DNA from: Antedon mediterranea
Lineage: Eukaryota > Echinodermata > Crinoidea > Comatulida > Antedonidae
DNA length: 64,000 nt
Direction: 5' to 3'
Assembly: GCF_964355755.1 (NCBI RefSeq)
Contig: NC_092676.1
Coordinates: 6,862,288-6,926,287, forward strand
Below, one piece after another: positions 22,379 through 32,165 of this stretch. The number at the start of each line of letters is the position of its first letter. Positions within the stretch are counted from its first letter, which is position 1. The notes under the pieces were generated by a model. It saw only the letters and a list, made by a program, of their open reading frames with translations, ran no database searches and was not told where the DNA came from. The translations under genes and the position numbers were made by a program.

Positions 22379-23558
22379 TAACATGCTAAGTTAGTTCACA
22401 AAAAAGGCCTAACACAGCAACACCAAAAATCAACGAATATTACTCAGCACGGCCTATTCTTTACCATTGCCGTGTACTACTGTACGCCCGGTAAATTAAG
22501 TATTGTTTTTATGATATAAATTAGTATAAAACACATGTTATTAATAGGAGAAAATGTTAGATGTCATTAACATTTATTTGTTTTACCAGAAACAAGTTAA
22601 ATATAGGAATATTATTAAACTATCCTTCGTGAAAACGCGTAAACACCAACACGCCCGGTCACGCTATCGTAGCGCCCGGTTGATAAATCAAACTGTTTAT
22701 ACGGCAGTTTTTACTAAATAAATTGCATAAAACGAACAATTAAATATTCAAATAGTATTTAACATAATGTTGGCATGTAGTTGATAACATTTTTATCATC
22801 GGAAAATACTCCGGTGGTCCAGCATTTGATTAGTGAAACCTTCACAAAAAGTTGTATACATCCCAGATACATCCACACTTATGGCGGCGCCCTACCACAT
22901 GGACAATATTACTGTTACAGGGAAAATCGCGGATTACTCAATCTTGTGATATATATTCTTTGCTTATAATTATATGATAAGACCTTTTCAACACATTTAA
23001 GCATGGTTCGACTCTCTTATGATTCCTGTTTGTTATTCTTTACTAACAGAAACACAAGCTAAATCAGAATTGAGAGTAAGAAGGCTGGATTATGATTTAG
23101 ACTTACAAAAGAAGATTCTGAAAAAATCGAATCAGATAACCAATTTCAGCTATCTCGGTATCATGATCATTTTCTACTGTTTTTGATGTACTGTAAAACT
23201 ATTTAGACCAATTTTGTTTAACTTTATTATTTCTTTAAATAAATCTAATGACAAAAAATAGTTATTATGAGCAACTTCCATGGTAAAGTCGATTGCAGTG
23301 TGTGCGTTATTTAGCTTGTCCTGAAAACTTATAAGTCTCAGTCATTGTTTGCTTCCCGTAAAATCGATTAACCTGAAAGTTGTATGCAGTAAAATAAGCA
23401 TTGATTATATTGACTTCAAATTGTTTTAAGACCTATATTTTCTTATTTCTACTTTTGTTTACTGATCATCATAAAGAAATAAAATATATACTTTCACCAG
23501 ATGCCTGTGGGGGTGTTACTGGATTTACTCCATTATCTGGACAAAAAAACACCTTTTT
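22379..23558. other. NLR-1 intron; contains a small RT relic at 23047-23165
   Basis: No gene seen. A roughly 120-bp piece (about 23047-23165) reads on the plus strand like the RT relic at 52620-52800 in the matching intron of NLR-2, sharing GAGAAGGCTGGATTATG-like sequence. A stretch CTCTCTTATGATTCC (about 23010) also recurs at about 51640. These intron remnants predate the gene duplication. Confidence 0.55.
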
Positions 23559-24335
23559 AGTCGCGTGGACGCGACTCTATAGTTCACTATGTCGGTCGGT
23601 TGGTCGGTCTGTCTGTCTGTCTGTCGGTCTGTCTGTCGGTCCGGTATCACTATGCGTTTTATCGCTTTCTGACCTTATCTTGATATCAGTTTAATCTAGC
23701 TAGGTCAATTTTTCACAGTATTTTCCTTATGGCCAGGAATCGATGTGGTTATGTTTTCACGGTGCGCAATAAAACATTACGCGGTCTACGCACGATTTAA
23801 CGAAATCACGTTTGTAATCATATCTTCACAACCATGAATCACAATTAAATAAAATTTGGTACTCATAAATTTCAGGGCATAAATCATCATATGGCAATAC
23901 AAATACGTGCGTAGCGCATGTAACGCATGCGTACGCACGCTTAAAATTTTCAAATTTTATTTTCGATGAAATAAGAGTACGTTTCAGGCAATTTTAAGCG
24001 TTTACAAAATTGCCATGAGTGCGCATATTTTTGCACGTGCACTGCGCGTTAAATGTTATTGCGCACTCTTTTTGCCCGATTTCTGTTTTCTTGACTTACT
24101 TTTCAACTCGAAATCACGTTATACGAGCACGTCAAAAGTGACAGGCTACGCACGTGTAAATTAAAAAAATATAAATGTTTTTAAACATTTCAACATTTTT
24201 AAACATGTTCAGTAATTTCGGTCAGTATAGTTCACTATGTCGGTCGGTCGGTCTGTCTGTCTGTCTGTCGGTCTGTCGGTCTGTCTGTCGGTCTGTCTGT
24301 CGGTCCGGTATCACTATGCATTGTAGCACGCGACT
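23559..24335. mobile_element. 777-bp element with GTCT/GGTC arrays, copy 1
   Basis: Bounded by AGTCGCGTG (23559-23567) and CACGCGACT (24327-24335), a 9-bp perfect inverted repeat. Just inside each end is TATAGTTCACTATGTCGG, a GTCT/GGTC microsatellite and GGTATCACTATGC, so the two ends are also direct repeats of each other. The middle (about 23660-24220) is CG-containing, rich in GTGCGCA motifs and lacks an ORF. Copy 2 at 24726-25490 is nearly identical. Confidence 0.75.
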
Positions 24336-24725
24336 TAATGGCTGTTGGCCTTGTTTCTTATTAGACAAGTTTATTTTAATAGATTCACTTGCAAGATTAA
24401 TATGCCATGATAGGTCTATACTAATATTAATAATACAATACTTAAATTGTTGTTAGAACCAGGTGATAAGGGTGTAATTTATTTTACAAATAAAGTGCAA
24501 TTATTTGTCTTCATTTGTTTGGTTCAATTCAAGTAATTTAGTTAATTATCACGTTTTTGCTCTCTTTGTGCTGCTACAATGTTATACTAGACAAAGTATA
24601 TTTTACAAATTTAAAATCATTTATTTTATCACAACTATGTATGACAAGCGTTTACATAATCTAAATGCATTCGTTTATTTAATTATTCAAACGTGTGTCT
24701 TTCTATAACTGTGTATGTTTTTTTT

Positions 24726-25490
24726 AGTCGCGTGGAAGCGACTCTATAGTTCACTATGTCGGTCGGTCGGTCTGTCTGTCTGTCGGTCTGTCTGTCTGTC
24801 GGTCCGGTATCACTATGCGTTTTATCGCTTTATGACCTTATCTTGATATCAGTTTAATCTAGCTAAGTCAATTTTTCACAGAATATTCCTTATGGCCAGG
24901 AATCGATGTGGTTATGTTTTCACGGTGCGCAATAAAAAATTACGCGGTCTACGCACGATTTAACGAAATCACGTTTGTAATCATATCTTAACAACCATGA
25001 ATCACAATTAAATAAAATTTGGTACTCATAAATTTCAGGGCATAAATCATCATATGGCAATACAATTACGTGCGTAGCGCATGTAACGCATGCGTACGCG
25101 CGCTTAAAATTTTCAAAATTTATTTTCGATGAAATAAGAGTACGTTTCAGGCAATTTTAAGCGTTTACAAAATTGCCATGAGTGCGCATATTTTTGCGCG
25201 CGCACTGCGCGTTAAATGTTATTGCGCACTCTTTTTGCCCGATTTCTGTTTTCTTGACTTACTTTTCAACTCGAAATTACGTTATACGAGCACGTCAAAA
25301 GTGACAGGCTACGCACGTGTAAATTAAAAAAATATAAATGTTTTTAAACATTTCAACATTTTTAAACATGTTCAGTAATTTCGGTCAGTATAGTTCACTA
25401 TGTCGGTCGGTCCGTCTGTCTGTCGGTCTGTCTGTCTGTCGGTCTGTTTGTCTGTCGGTCCGGTATCACTATGCATTGTAGCACGCGACT
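24726..25490. mobile_element. 765-bp element with GTCT/GGTC arrays, copy 2
   Basis: Same structure as the copy at 23559-24335: AGTCGCGTG start, CACGCGACT end, internal microsatellites at both ends and the same spacer with a few substitutions. It sits beside the linker exon at 25612. The proteins predicted from it are microsatellite by-products. Confidence 0.75.
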
Positions 25491-25611
25491 TAATGGCTGT
25501 TGGCCTTGTTTTTAAATATATTTTGTCTATCTTATTTGTTAATAATCTAAATCTAAATGAAATACAAGACATTAGATTGCAACATCACGGTTTTCATTTT
25601 TTCTTAATTAC

Positions 25612-25665
25612 CTTTACTGGAACTAGTTGTTTCAGCTGCATCTTTTTCATTTTTCTTACTATCAT
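25612..25665 (-). CDS. NLR-1 linker mini-exon 2 (54 nt)
   Basis: The acceptor is TTTGTTTCTAG just upstream of 25665 and the donor is AAAG/GTAATT at 25612. The exon is 54 nt, phase 1 at both ends. Joined with the split G it encodes DDSKKNEKDAAETTSSSK: charged, low complexity, no domain. It connects the DED-like exon to NACHT and probably forms a flexible spacer. Being symmetric, it can be skipped or duplicated without a frame change. Supported by splice sites, phase and similarity to the exon at 25994-26047; expression evidence is absent. Confidence 0.7.
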
Positions 25666-25993
25666 CTAGAAACAAATTGTTAATTATTTGTATATGATTA
25701 ATTATGATGAGTATTAAAATTAAAGTATGCATTAAGTAGATAGTAGAGGCTAAATAAGTTTTTTTTAAAGTCTTGGATTTTTATGGATCCCATAGCATGG
25801 ATGTTCATATATTTTTTATTAAACTAAAATAACATTTTGAACATATATTTTTATTTTTGTTTCTACAAATAATTTCATTATAAGGAATATTCTAAAAAGA
25901 AATATTTTAAATGCTTTATTCACGAATTTAGTATTTGACTATGACATGCACAAACTTTACGGTTGTCGAAATTATGATAATTTCATTATATAC

Positions 25994-26047
25994 CTTTACT
26001 CGTTGCTTTACCTTCATTGGCTTCAAGTTCTTTACTCTGATCAAGAT
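25994..26047 (-). CDS. NLR-1 linker mini-exon 1 (54 nt)
   Basis: The acceptor is ATTTCTAG before 26047 and the donor is GTAAAG/GTATAT at 25994. It has the same length (54 nt), the same phase (1-1) and the same start and end pattern as the exon at 25612-25665. It encodes DLDQSKELEANEGKATSK. The pair looks like an old exon duplication. Between the DED-like exon (phase 1 end) and the NACHT exon (phase 1 start) both can be included in frame, giving a 36-residue linker. Confidence 0.7.
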
Positions 26048-26924
26048 CTAGAAATAAATAATGATTGATATTGTTTAATTAATTGTAATGATTAATACAT
26101 AATAGTAAATCAAAATCAAATCAATTTCTAAGAACCGGCAAATAATCATCCAATAAATTGAAATCATCAGACAATCATAATGGTGTATTGTTTACTGGAA
26201 ATGATTCACACAACGTGTAACATTTATTATATTCAATTAAAAATAAACATAAATTAATATCTCCTTTCATACATAAATGTCATAGTGAAGATAGCTTAAA
26301 AAGCGGGAGCTGCACTCAGACTTTCTCACCTCACTGATATACAAAAATGCCTCAGTTAATATTAGTATATATTATTCAAAAATTAGTAATTTTATATGTT
26401 ATTCAGTCTATTATATTTAACTAGTTTTGTGTACGATTTTATTGGATTTGATTCCAAAGATAAGAGATCAATGTTTAAATACGAAACCGTGTATGTTTTA
26501 ATTTTATAACGGCATACAATGTGTAACGCAAAATGAATTATATTTATAACAAAAACACACTTTTCCAAACCTTATATACAACCGATGTATTCAAATTGTA
26601 TTTACATTTATGTATAGGAGGATCATCAAATAATGACATTTTGTTGGAAATAAAGAGGTTTTAAGAAGAATGGGCACGAGTGGAGCACAAATACTGTATG
26701 AATGAAAGGAAGTAAAGAAAGAAGCGTTACAGAGGATAATTTTGTGGAATGAAAGTTAATAGGAAAAGAAACAGAGGCCGGGAAAAAATATTTTAGGCTA
26801 TTACTATTATATTAGAAATCATGAATAATTCATTACCTTATTTAGTTTCTATTATAAAGAATTGCAACATAGCTGATCTACTTCCTAAACCTAACCCTCT
26901 AAATAATCTCAACTATTAAAAAAA

Positions 26925-27000
26925 AACTTGATAAACCTTGAACCGAAGGCTTCAGTGTTATAGGTTAAAGCCTTTACCACTAGACCAAACATTTTGGTTG
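26925..27000 (-). repeat. tRNA-derived SINE-like sequence
   Basis: The minus strand has a Pol III A-box-like TGGTCTAGTGG (26987-26977) and a B-box-like GGTTCAAGG (26944-26936) about 33 bp apart, followed by a T-run. No acceptor-stem pairing convincing enough for a real tRNA. The overlapping 87-residue frame has no coding support. Confidence 0.5.
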
Positions 27001-28130
27001 GCAAGCACTGTAAGAAACTAGTAGGCCTACATTTTTCGAATGCGGTTACCCGGTGTGCTAGTTCACATACTGTCGTGGACAGACGTAATGCCGCCGTCGT
27101 TGGCTGCCGATGACACGATGTGACCCTTAGGGGAGAAGAATGTTGTTGAAAAAGTGTAACATCTAAGTCCACAGCGCTCTGATCTTCATGAAATAGCGCT
27201 ATAAATATCGCATTATATTATACTTATATAGCGCCCTCTATAATGTCCCGTATTTAAGATAATGAAGTATTCATGATTTCTGCCTTAACCTCATAGGTAA
27301 AAAAAATAATGCGGCCGGGAATAACATACACTAATAACAGAATGGACAGCAATGAGTTATGATGAATGCGCATTCCTCTTTGTAGGCCTATAATTATTGA
27401 TTAACTAAAAATAATGTTGGAACCAGTGATGATATGTGTGTTATTTTACAAATAAAGTGCAACTATTTGTCTTCCTTTGTTTGTTTCAGTACTGTAGTTT
27501 GAGAAAACATTATGTAGGAACTTAAAAAGCTCATATTGCTCTATTGATGGTTGCGCTGCTAACATTTTAACTTAACTTGAACTTTATTATCGCAATTCAT
27601 TATAGAAATAAATTGAAGTTGAACTTTAAATATCGCATATAAAAAATACAAAGCATAGCACTCGTAATCAAAGATAAACAAGATATCGAACAAATACACT
27701 CGCCGGGTTGTTCAGTATTTTAACAGTTCATGAAAACACAATGGTTTGTGTAATAAATGATTTTAAATTTACATAATGATAAATAAAATGTGTTACTGTG
27801 CGTTAGACAAGACGAAGCGTATTTTGAAAATTCAAAATCATTCATTATATCACGAGTATGTATAACAAGTGTAAAATCAACATCTAAATGCATTTGTTTC
27901 TTTTCTAATAATCAATACTGCATGTTATTCTTCTTTTATGTTTATACTGCATATGTTTTATTTTAAAACAGTATCGTAATTTTCAAACCGTCCTATTTTT
28001 TTTTGTTATGAGTCTGAATTAAATAATAAACATTCAAAATGCTGTATAGAAAAATGCTGTATTAGTATTCACTAATGTTATTTCTTTAATTGCGTAAAAT
28101 TAATGCAACATTGCAGATATTCAAATTAGA

Positions 28131-28210
28131 TTTAGACTCTACAGCTCACTATGTCGGTCGGTTGATTGGTCGGTCAGTTGGTCGGTAAACACTAACTTTA
28201 GCACGCGACT
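28131..28210. mobile_element. Short copy of the GTCT/GGTC element beside a relic exon
   Basis: An 80-bp relative of the elements at 23559 and 24726: GACTCTACAGCTCACTATG, GTCGGTCGGTTG repeats, then TTTAGCACGCGACT. Its right flank (GCAGCCATATATATGGCC) leads directly into the relic linker exon at 28244. Confidence 0.6.
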
Positions 28211-28243
28211 GCAGCCATATATATGGCCTTGTTTTTTTTACTG

Positions 28244-28308
28244 GGAGCTACTTGTTTGGAACTCATTGCTTCACCTGCATCTTTTTCATGTTCATAATAT
28301 TACCATTT
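28244..28308 (-). pseudogene. Relic third linker exon of NLR-1
   Basis: The minus strand reads GAACATGAAAAAGATGCAGG and GCAATGAGTTCCA, clearly similar to the linker exon at 25665-25612, but the acceptor AG has become AA (TTCTAAATGG) and the 3' end with the donor is replaced by an A-run next to the short element at 28131-28210. It is unlikely to be spliced. Confidence 0.65.
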
Positions 28309-28716
28309 AGAATTTTTCTTAATTACTTTTACATGATTAATACCTGATGATTATTAAAATTTAACTGTATATTAAATAGACAGTAGAAGTCTAAAAAGTA
28401 AAAACGAACAAATTGAAAAGCCTTACAATATATTAAGTAATTAGAAAGTCATAAATTGTCATGGATTTTCATGTCGGTTTATATGTTTTCAATTAAAACT
28501 CAAATAAACTTTTGTTACATACATTTCGTTCCACAAATAATTTCAATATAAAGAATATCTATAAAGAATCTAACCATTTTTACTGGAATTGATCTCAACA
28601 GTTATTATATTCAATTTATAATATAGAATGAAGGTTTTTAGTCATTGAAAAAAATCAGCACTAAATCTATCTCATCATTAAACTAAATAGTAAAATCCAG
28701 GCAATGAAATACATAC

Positions 28717-29265
28717 CTGTACTAAGTAGGCCGATTTCTTTCTGGGCTCGTTCCCCAAGAAGACTTGCAAACTCAGTTAACTCTTTTGGTAAAATGAGTC
28801 TCTTCTCCAACTCAAATACCACATCCCAGAGGCTTTTATGTGGATCTAGTCGATAATTTGCTGTAACCCTCCGTGTCGCAGCAGGAGATCCAGATTGTTT
28901 AACAGCCCGAAACAGTCGTTCTCGGTCTGGTTTCAACTTATTTTCACCAGTACATTTGATATTGTTATCTGTTATATACTGACGTACAAGATGTTCAGCA
29001 TCTTTTGGGCCGGTTAATCTGGTAATCTCCAACAAAAGGTTGACATCATTTGGTGTAATAACACCACAGCCACCTTCGCTATCGAGCTTGTTGAATAAAT
29101 CATGTGCAATGGTTTCTGCATCAGCAAGGTCTCCTAGTTGCAGATGATCACCTAGGCAAAATCTCAACAATTTGTAGTCTTCGCCTTCATAACACTTACT
29201 AAGTTGGGCTTTCAACCCTCTAAACTTACTCTCAAGGTCTGACATTATTCAAAACATGTGTTTGT
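28717..29265 (-). CDS. NLR-1 first coding exon: DED-like domain
   Basis: The exon runs from an acceptor TTGTTTTTGCAG (first base 29265), through a 20-nt 5' UTR, the ATG at 29245 (MSDLESKFRG) and on to the donor AGTACAG/GTATGT (last base 28717): 529 coding nt, phase 1. Residues about 1-95 look like a six-helix death effector domain: FRGLKAQLSKCYEGEDYKLL, FCLGDHL, DLFNKLDSEGG, ITPNDVNLLLEI, GPKDAEHLVRQYI. Residues about 105-175 form a second helical segment (RERLFRAVKQSGSPAATRRV, LWDVVFELEKRLILP) of unknown family, possibly a second death-fold. A DED would recruit caspase-8/FADD-like partners. An upstream non-coding 5' UTR exon is implied by the acceptor, conserved in NLR-2. The last residues predicted beyond the donor are intronic. 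The DED assignment is by pattern and moderately sure; the exon is well supported. Confidence 0.85.
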
Positions 29266-29880
29266 CTGCAAAAACAATTTAATTTGAACATGTCGAATGT
29301 AATCAAGAATAAGTTTCATGTTGTATTTTTAATTTTGGCGGTTTATTGTGCGCTACTTATGGCTGTCTAATTGTATTTTACCGATGAGCTGGCTACAGAA
29401 TTAGAGTTAGAATTCTATTAGAGGAATATAAATATATATAATACAGGCCTAAACTGCTCTTTTTATATATAGCTTTAACCTTTAACACACCTCCTACAAT
29501 GCCCATTCCTACATTCACAAATTTTGCACTGAATAAACACACATTATAACGTTACAAATACAGTACTCAGTCACCAGTCACTGAACTGTACCGAGACCAC
29601 TACCTCGTGGTATTCCAATTTCAATGTTTCTTTTTTGTTGGACATTTTATTATCATATCATCAACCTGTGTTCTTTCACTAAGGACTTTTTTTTTTCAAT
29701 AGTGTGATCAACTGTATCGACTAATTGGCAAATATCTAAGAAACATGTTTCTTCGATCATTCTTCCTGCTCATTTAGAGATTCAATTCATTCATCAGTCA
29801 ATGATTGTTGGGCGATCTTATCTAAATTCTTATTAGTCTATATTTATTAATATTAATTTAAGCTGAATTGTTTAAACTAG
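29266..29880. other. Upstream of the NLR-1 coding exon; promoter side
   Basis: Presumably the first intron and the promoter region of NLR-1, because the acceptor at 29266 implies an untranslated upstream exon. I cannot place the transcription start. No ORF of interest. Confidence 0.4.
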
Positions 29881-30770
29881 ATGGTACCATCTAGGTCGTT
29901 CCCACAGATGGTTCTCGAATACACAGTAATTTCTGGGTAAAAAAACTAGCGATTTCAAATGTACGTACTGCAGGACTATAAAACATTGTCGTTTACAGAA
30001 ACAAATAAATAGACACAATGACTTATGTAGTCAACCAAAATTAGCACCCTGGGAATTTTCTCCGAAAGAGAAACTTGTCACAAATCAAAAATTTGGACTC
30101 ATTTAAACAAACTCAATTTGTGTTTTGTATCTAACATTAGGATTGAGGGTTGGGGATGATGATAGGTAAAAAAAGGAACCATTTTTAAATATATTCTTTA
30201 TATTAAATTATTCTGTATATTTCTTTATTATCCACTCAGTAACGAAATAATTTTTTTATAGGCCTATAAATAATATACGACTAAATAGAGTAAAACATTT
30301 CCGATTTAATAATTTGTTAAAACTGTCACTGTCATAGTCGATTGAAATAGTAAAGTACATGTAACGACCAGTACGACGTTTATATTTTTTGTAATTATTA
30401 ATTAACACAAACGCTGAGAAGCAACTGTCAGTAATAAAGTATTATATTACTATGTGTTTATAATCTAAAAGAAGACCCACACTCACAGTAATAAAGTTTA
30501 TTAGTATATTTGTTTATACTAGATGGTTCTCGAATACACAGTAATTCCAGCGAGAAAAAACTGGCGATTTCAAATGTACGTACTGCAGGACTATAATACA
30601 TTGCCGTTTACAGAAACGAATAAATAGACACGATGATTTATGTAGTCAAATAAAATTAGCACCCTGGGAATTACTTCCGAAGGAGAAACTTATCACAAAA
30701 TGAGTCAAATGTTTTTATCTGGACTCATTTAAACAAACCCAATTTGTGTTTTGTATGTAACATTTGGGTT
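29881..30770. repeat. Direct repeat pair, about 29881-30150 and 30520-30770
   Basis: Both copies share AGATGGTTCTCGAATACAC, ATTTCAAATGTACGTACTGC and AGTCAA...AAAATTAGCACCCTGGG, about 640 bp apart. No coding content; probably an unclassified repeat family. Confidence 0.65.
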
Positions 30771-30804
30771 TTTTTTTTTTATTTTTATTTTATTCAATTT
30801 TCAG

Positions 30805-30978
30805 GTACAACAATACATGACAATACAGCGGTGCAGCATCCTGAGGATTGCCATGAGTGCAAATCACTATCGAGATGGCTCTCCATATACTGCACTAGAA
30901 CATATAAGACAAACATATACACAAGATGCTCTACATAAACAAAGACTTATTATTAAGTCTTTGGGAGTGGAGTTGTAA
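30805..30978 (+). CDS. Possible orphan terminal exon, unknown protein
   Basis: A plus-strand stretch preceded by a strong polypyrimidine tract and AG (ATTCAATTTTCAG before 30805) and open to a TAA at 30978. It would encode about 57 residues with HYRDGSPYTALEHIRQTYTQ and a terminal IIKSLGVEL. Composition looks protein-like, but I do not recognise the family, a second frame is also open to 30938, and no partner exon was found. It could be a captured exon like the cathepsin one at 5718. Low confidence. Confidence 0.3.
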   Translation, partial: VQQYMTIQRCSILRIAMSANHYRDGSPYTALEHIRQTYTQDALHKQRLIIKSLGVEL

Positions 30979-30984
30979 ATTGTC

Positions 30985-31075
30985 ATGAGAAAAAAACCCT
31001 GACATATGACAGGACTTGAACCCAGGACCCTTAGATTGGTAGCCAAGCATCATAACCACCAAGCCACAGCTTGGT
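30985..31075 (-). repeat. tRNA-derived SINE head or tRNA pseudogene
   Basis: The minus strand reads GCTGTGGCTTGGTGGTTATG (A-box TGGCTTGGTGG at 31066-31056) and CCTGGGTTCAAGTCC (B-box GGTTCAAGTCC at 31022-31012), then a T-rich stretch. The spacing fits a tRNA-like promoter. A short inverted copy of the A-box side lies immediately upstream (CTTGGTGGTTATGG on the plus strand at 31070-31083). Confidence 0.6.
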
Positions 31076-31186
31076 GGTTATGGAAGAAGATAGGTACAAA
31101 GAGAAAACATTTTTAAATATATTCTTGTCCACTCAGTAACGAAATATTTTTTTTTATGTTTTATAGGCCTATAAACAACTTAACAC

Positions 31187-32165
31187 CAATTATCGTAAGA
31201 AGAGTTAGGAAAATGCGAAGCATCCTCGTATTATTACGGGCGGGTATTTTCAAGATAGACATCCATTAGACAGTGTATACCACGATCGGAAAACACTCCT
31301 ATTTGGAGCAAATCGTTGAACCTAAATTCGTTTTAATTGTCAATAACTAATTGTCAAACTCAATTTAATTAGTAAACAGGGTTAAATCAGGTGGTTAAAA
31401 TCAGTACCGAAAGTACGAACCAACTTTATATACCATCGAGTAAACATTCTAGAAATAACGCGCAATTTACCGAATTTTGCCCTTATGTAAATTTATATAT
31501 AGATTATATCTAACAGTACCAACACACACAATAAGAAATTTGCGATTCAAATGGCGATCAAAAGTGATTAATACCTATTTACAGTATTGTATAGCATTAC
31601 AATACTATTTATGTTTATTCTCCAAATGCCCATAAATTTACCTACTTGTGTTAAACCATGGAGGTATGCAAGCATGGTTAAACCAAATAATTTGGAATGT
31701 TCCATTCATTGCAAATCAATACATTTGTATAATCGTATATTAAATCTATCAAAATAGTATTTTTTAAAGAAAATCGGCCTGTCTTCAACATTATGATGGT
31801 GTACTCTAGCTGTTCAACCGGTGTTTAGCTATTAAAAAACAATTATCGTAGGAGGAGATAGGAAAATGCGAAGCCTCCTCGCATTTTTGTGGCGGGTATT
31901 TTTCAAGATGGACATCCATTAGACAGTGTATACCACGATTGGAAAACACCCCTATTTGGGGCAAATCGTTGAACCTAAATTCGTTTTAATCGTCAATAAC
32001 TAATTATCTAACTTAATTTAATTAGTAAACAGGGTTACATCAGGTGGTTAAAATCAGTACCGAAAGTACGAACCAACTTTATATACCATCGAGTAAAAAT
32101 TCTAGAAGTAAGGCGCGATTTACCGAATTTTGCCCTCACGTAAATTTATATATAGATTATCCGCT
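31187..32165. repeat. Direct repeat pair, about 31187-31505 and 31846-32165
   Basis: Two roughly 320-bp copies 659 bp apart, sharing AGGAAAATGCGAAGC, CATCCATTAGACAGTG, CAGGTGGTTAAAATCAG and TTTATATATAGATTAT. They could be ends of a degraded element, but no LTR features (TG..CA, PBS) were seen. Confidence 0.65.

Larger units (their letters stand above)
24430..25930. repeat. Intron block duplicated at 27420-28620 (linker-exon unit)
   Basis: Sequence on both sides of the linker exon 25612-25665 matches sequence on both sides of the relic linker exon at 28244-28308. Examples: ACAAATAAAGTGCAA and TTATTTGTCTTC near 24485 and 27450; the stretch before the exon near 24580 and 27790; and TACAAATAATTTCA near 25865 and 28530. 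The linker exon was duplicated with its intronic surroundings. Confidence 0.65.

Noticed and set aside
23401-25669. Cys/Ser/Val-rich frames in the GTCT/GGTC elements
   Set aside because: Translations of a tetranucleotide microsatellite.
26909-27172. Minus-strand frame of 87 residues
   Set aside because: It overlaps the tRNA-derived sequence and has no conserved motif.
31187-32165. Solo or paired LTRs of a retrovirus-like element
   Set aside because: No TG..CA ends, primer-binding site, polypurine tract or gag/pol frame between the two repeats.
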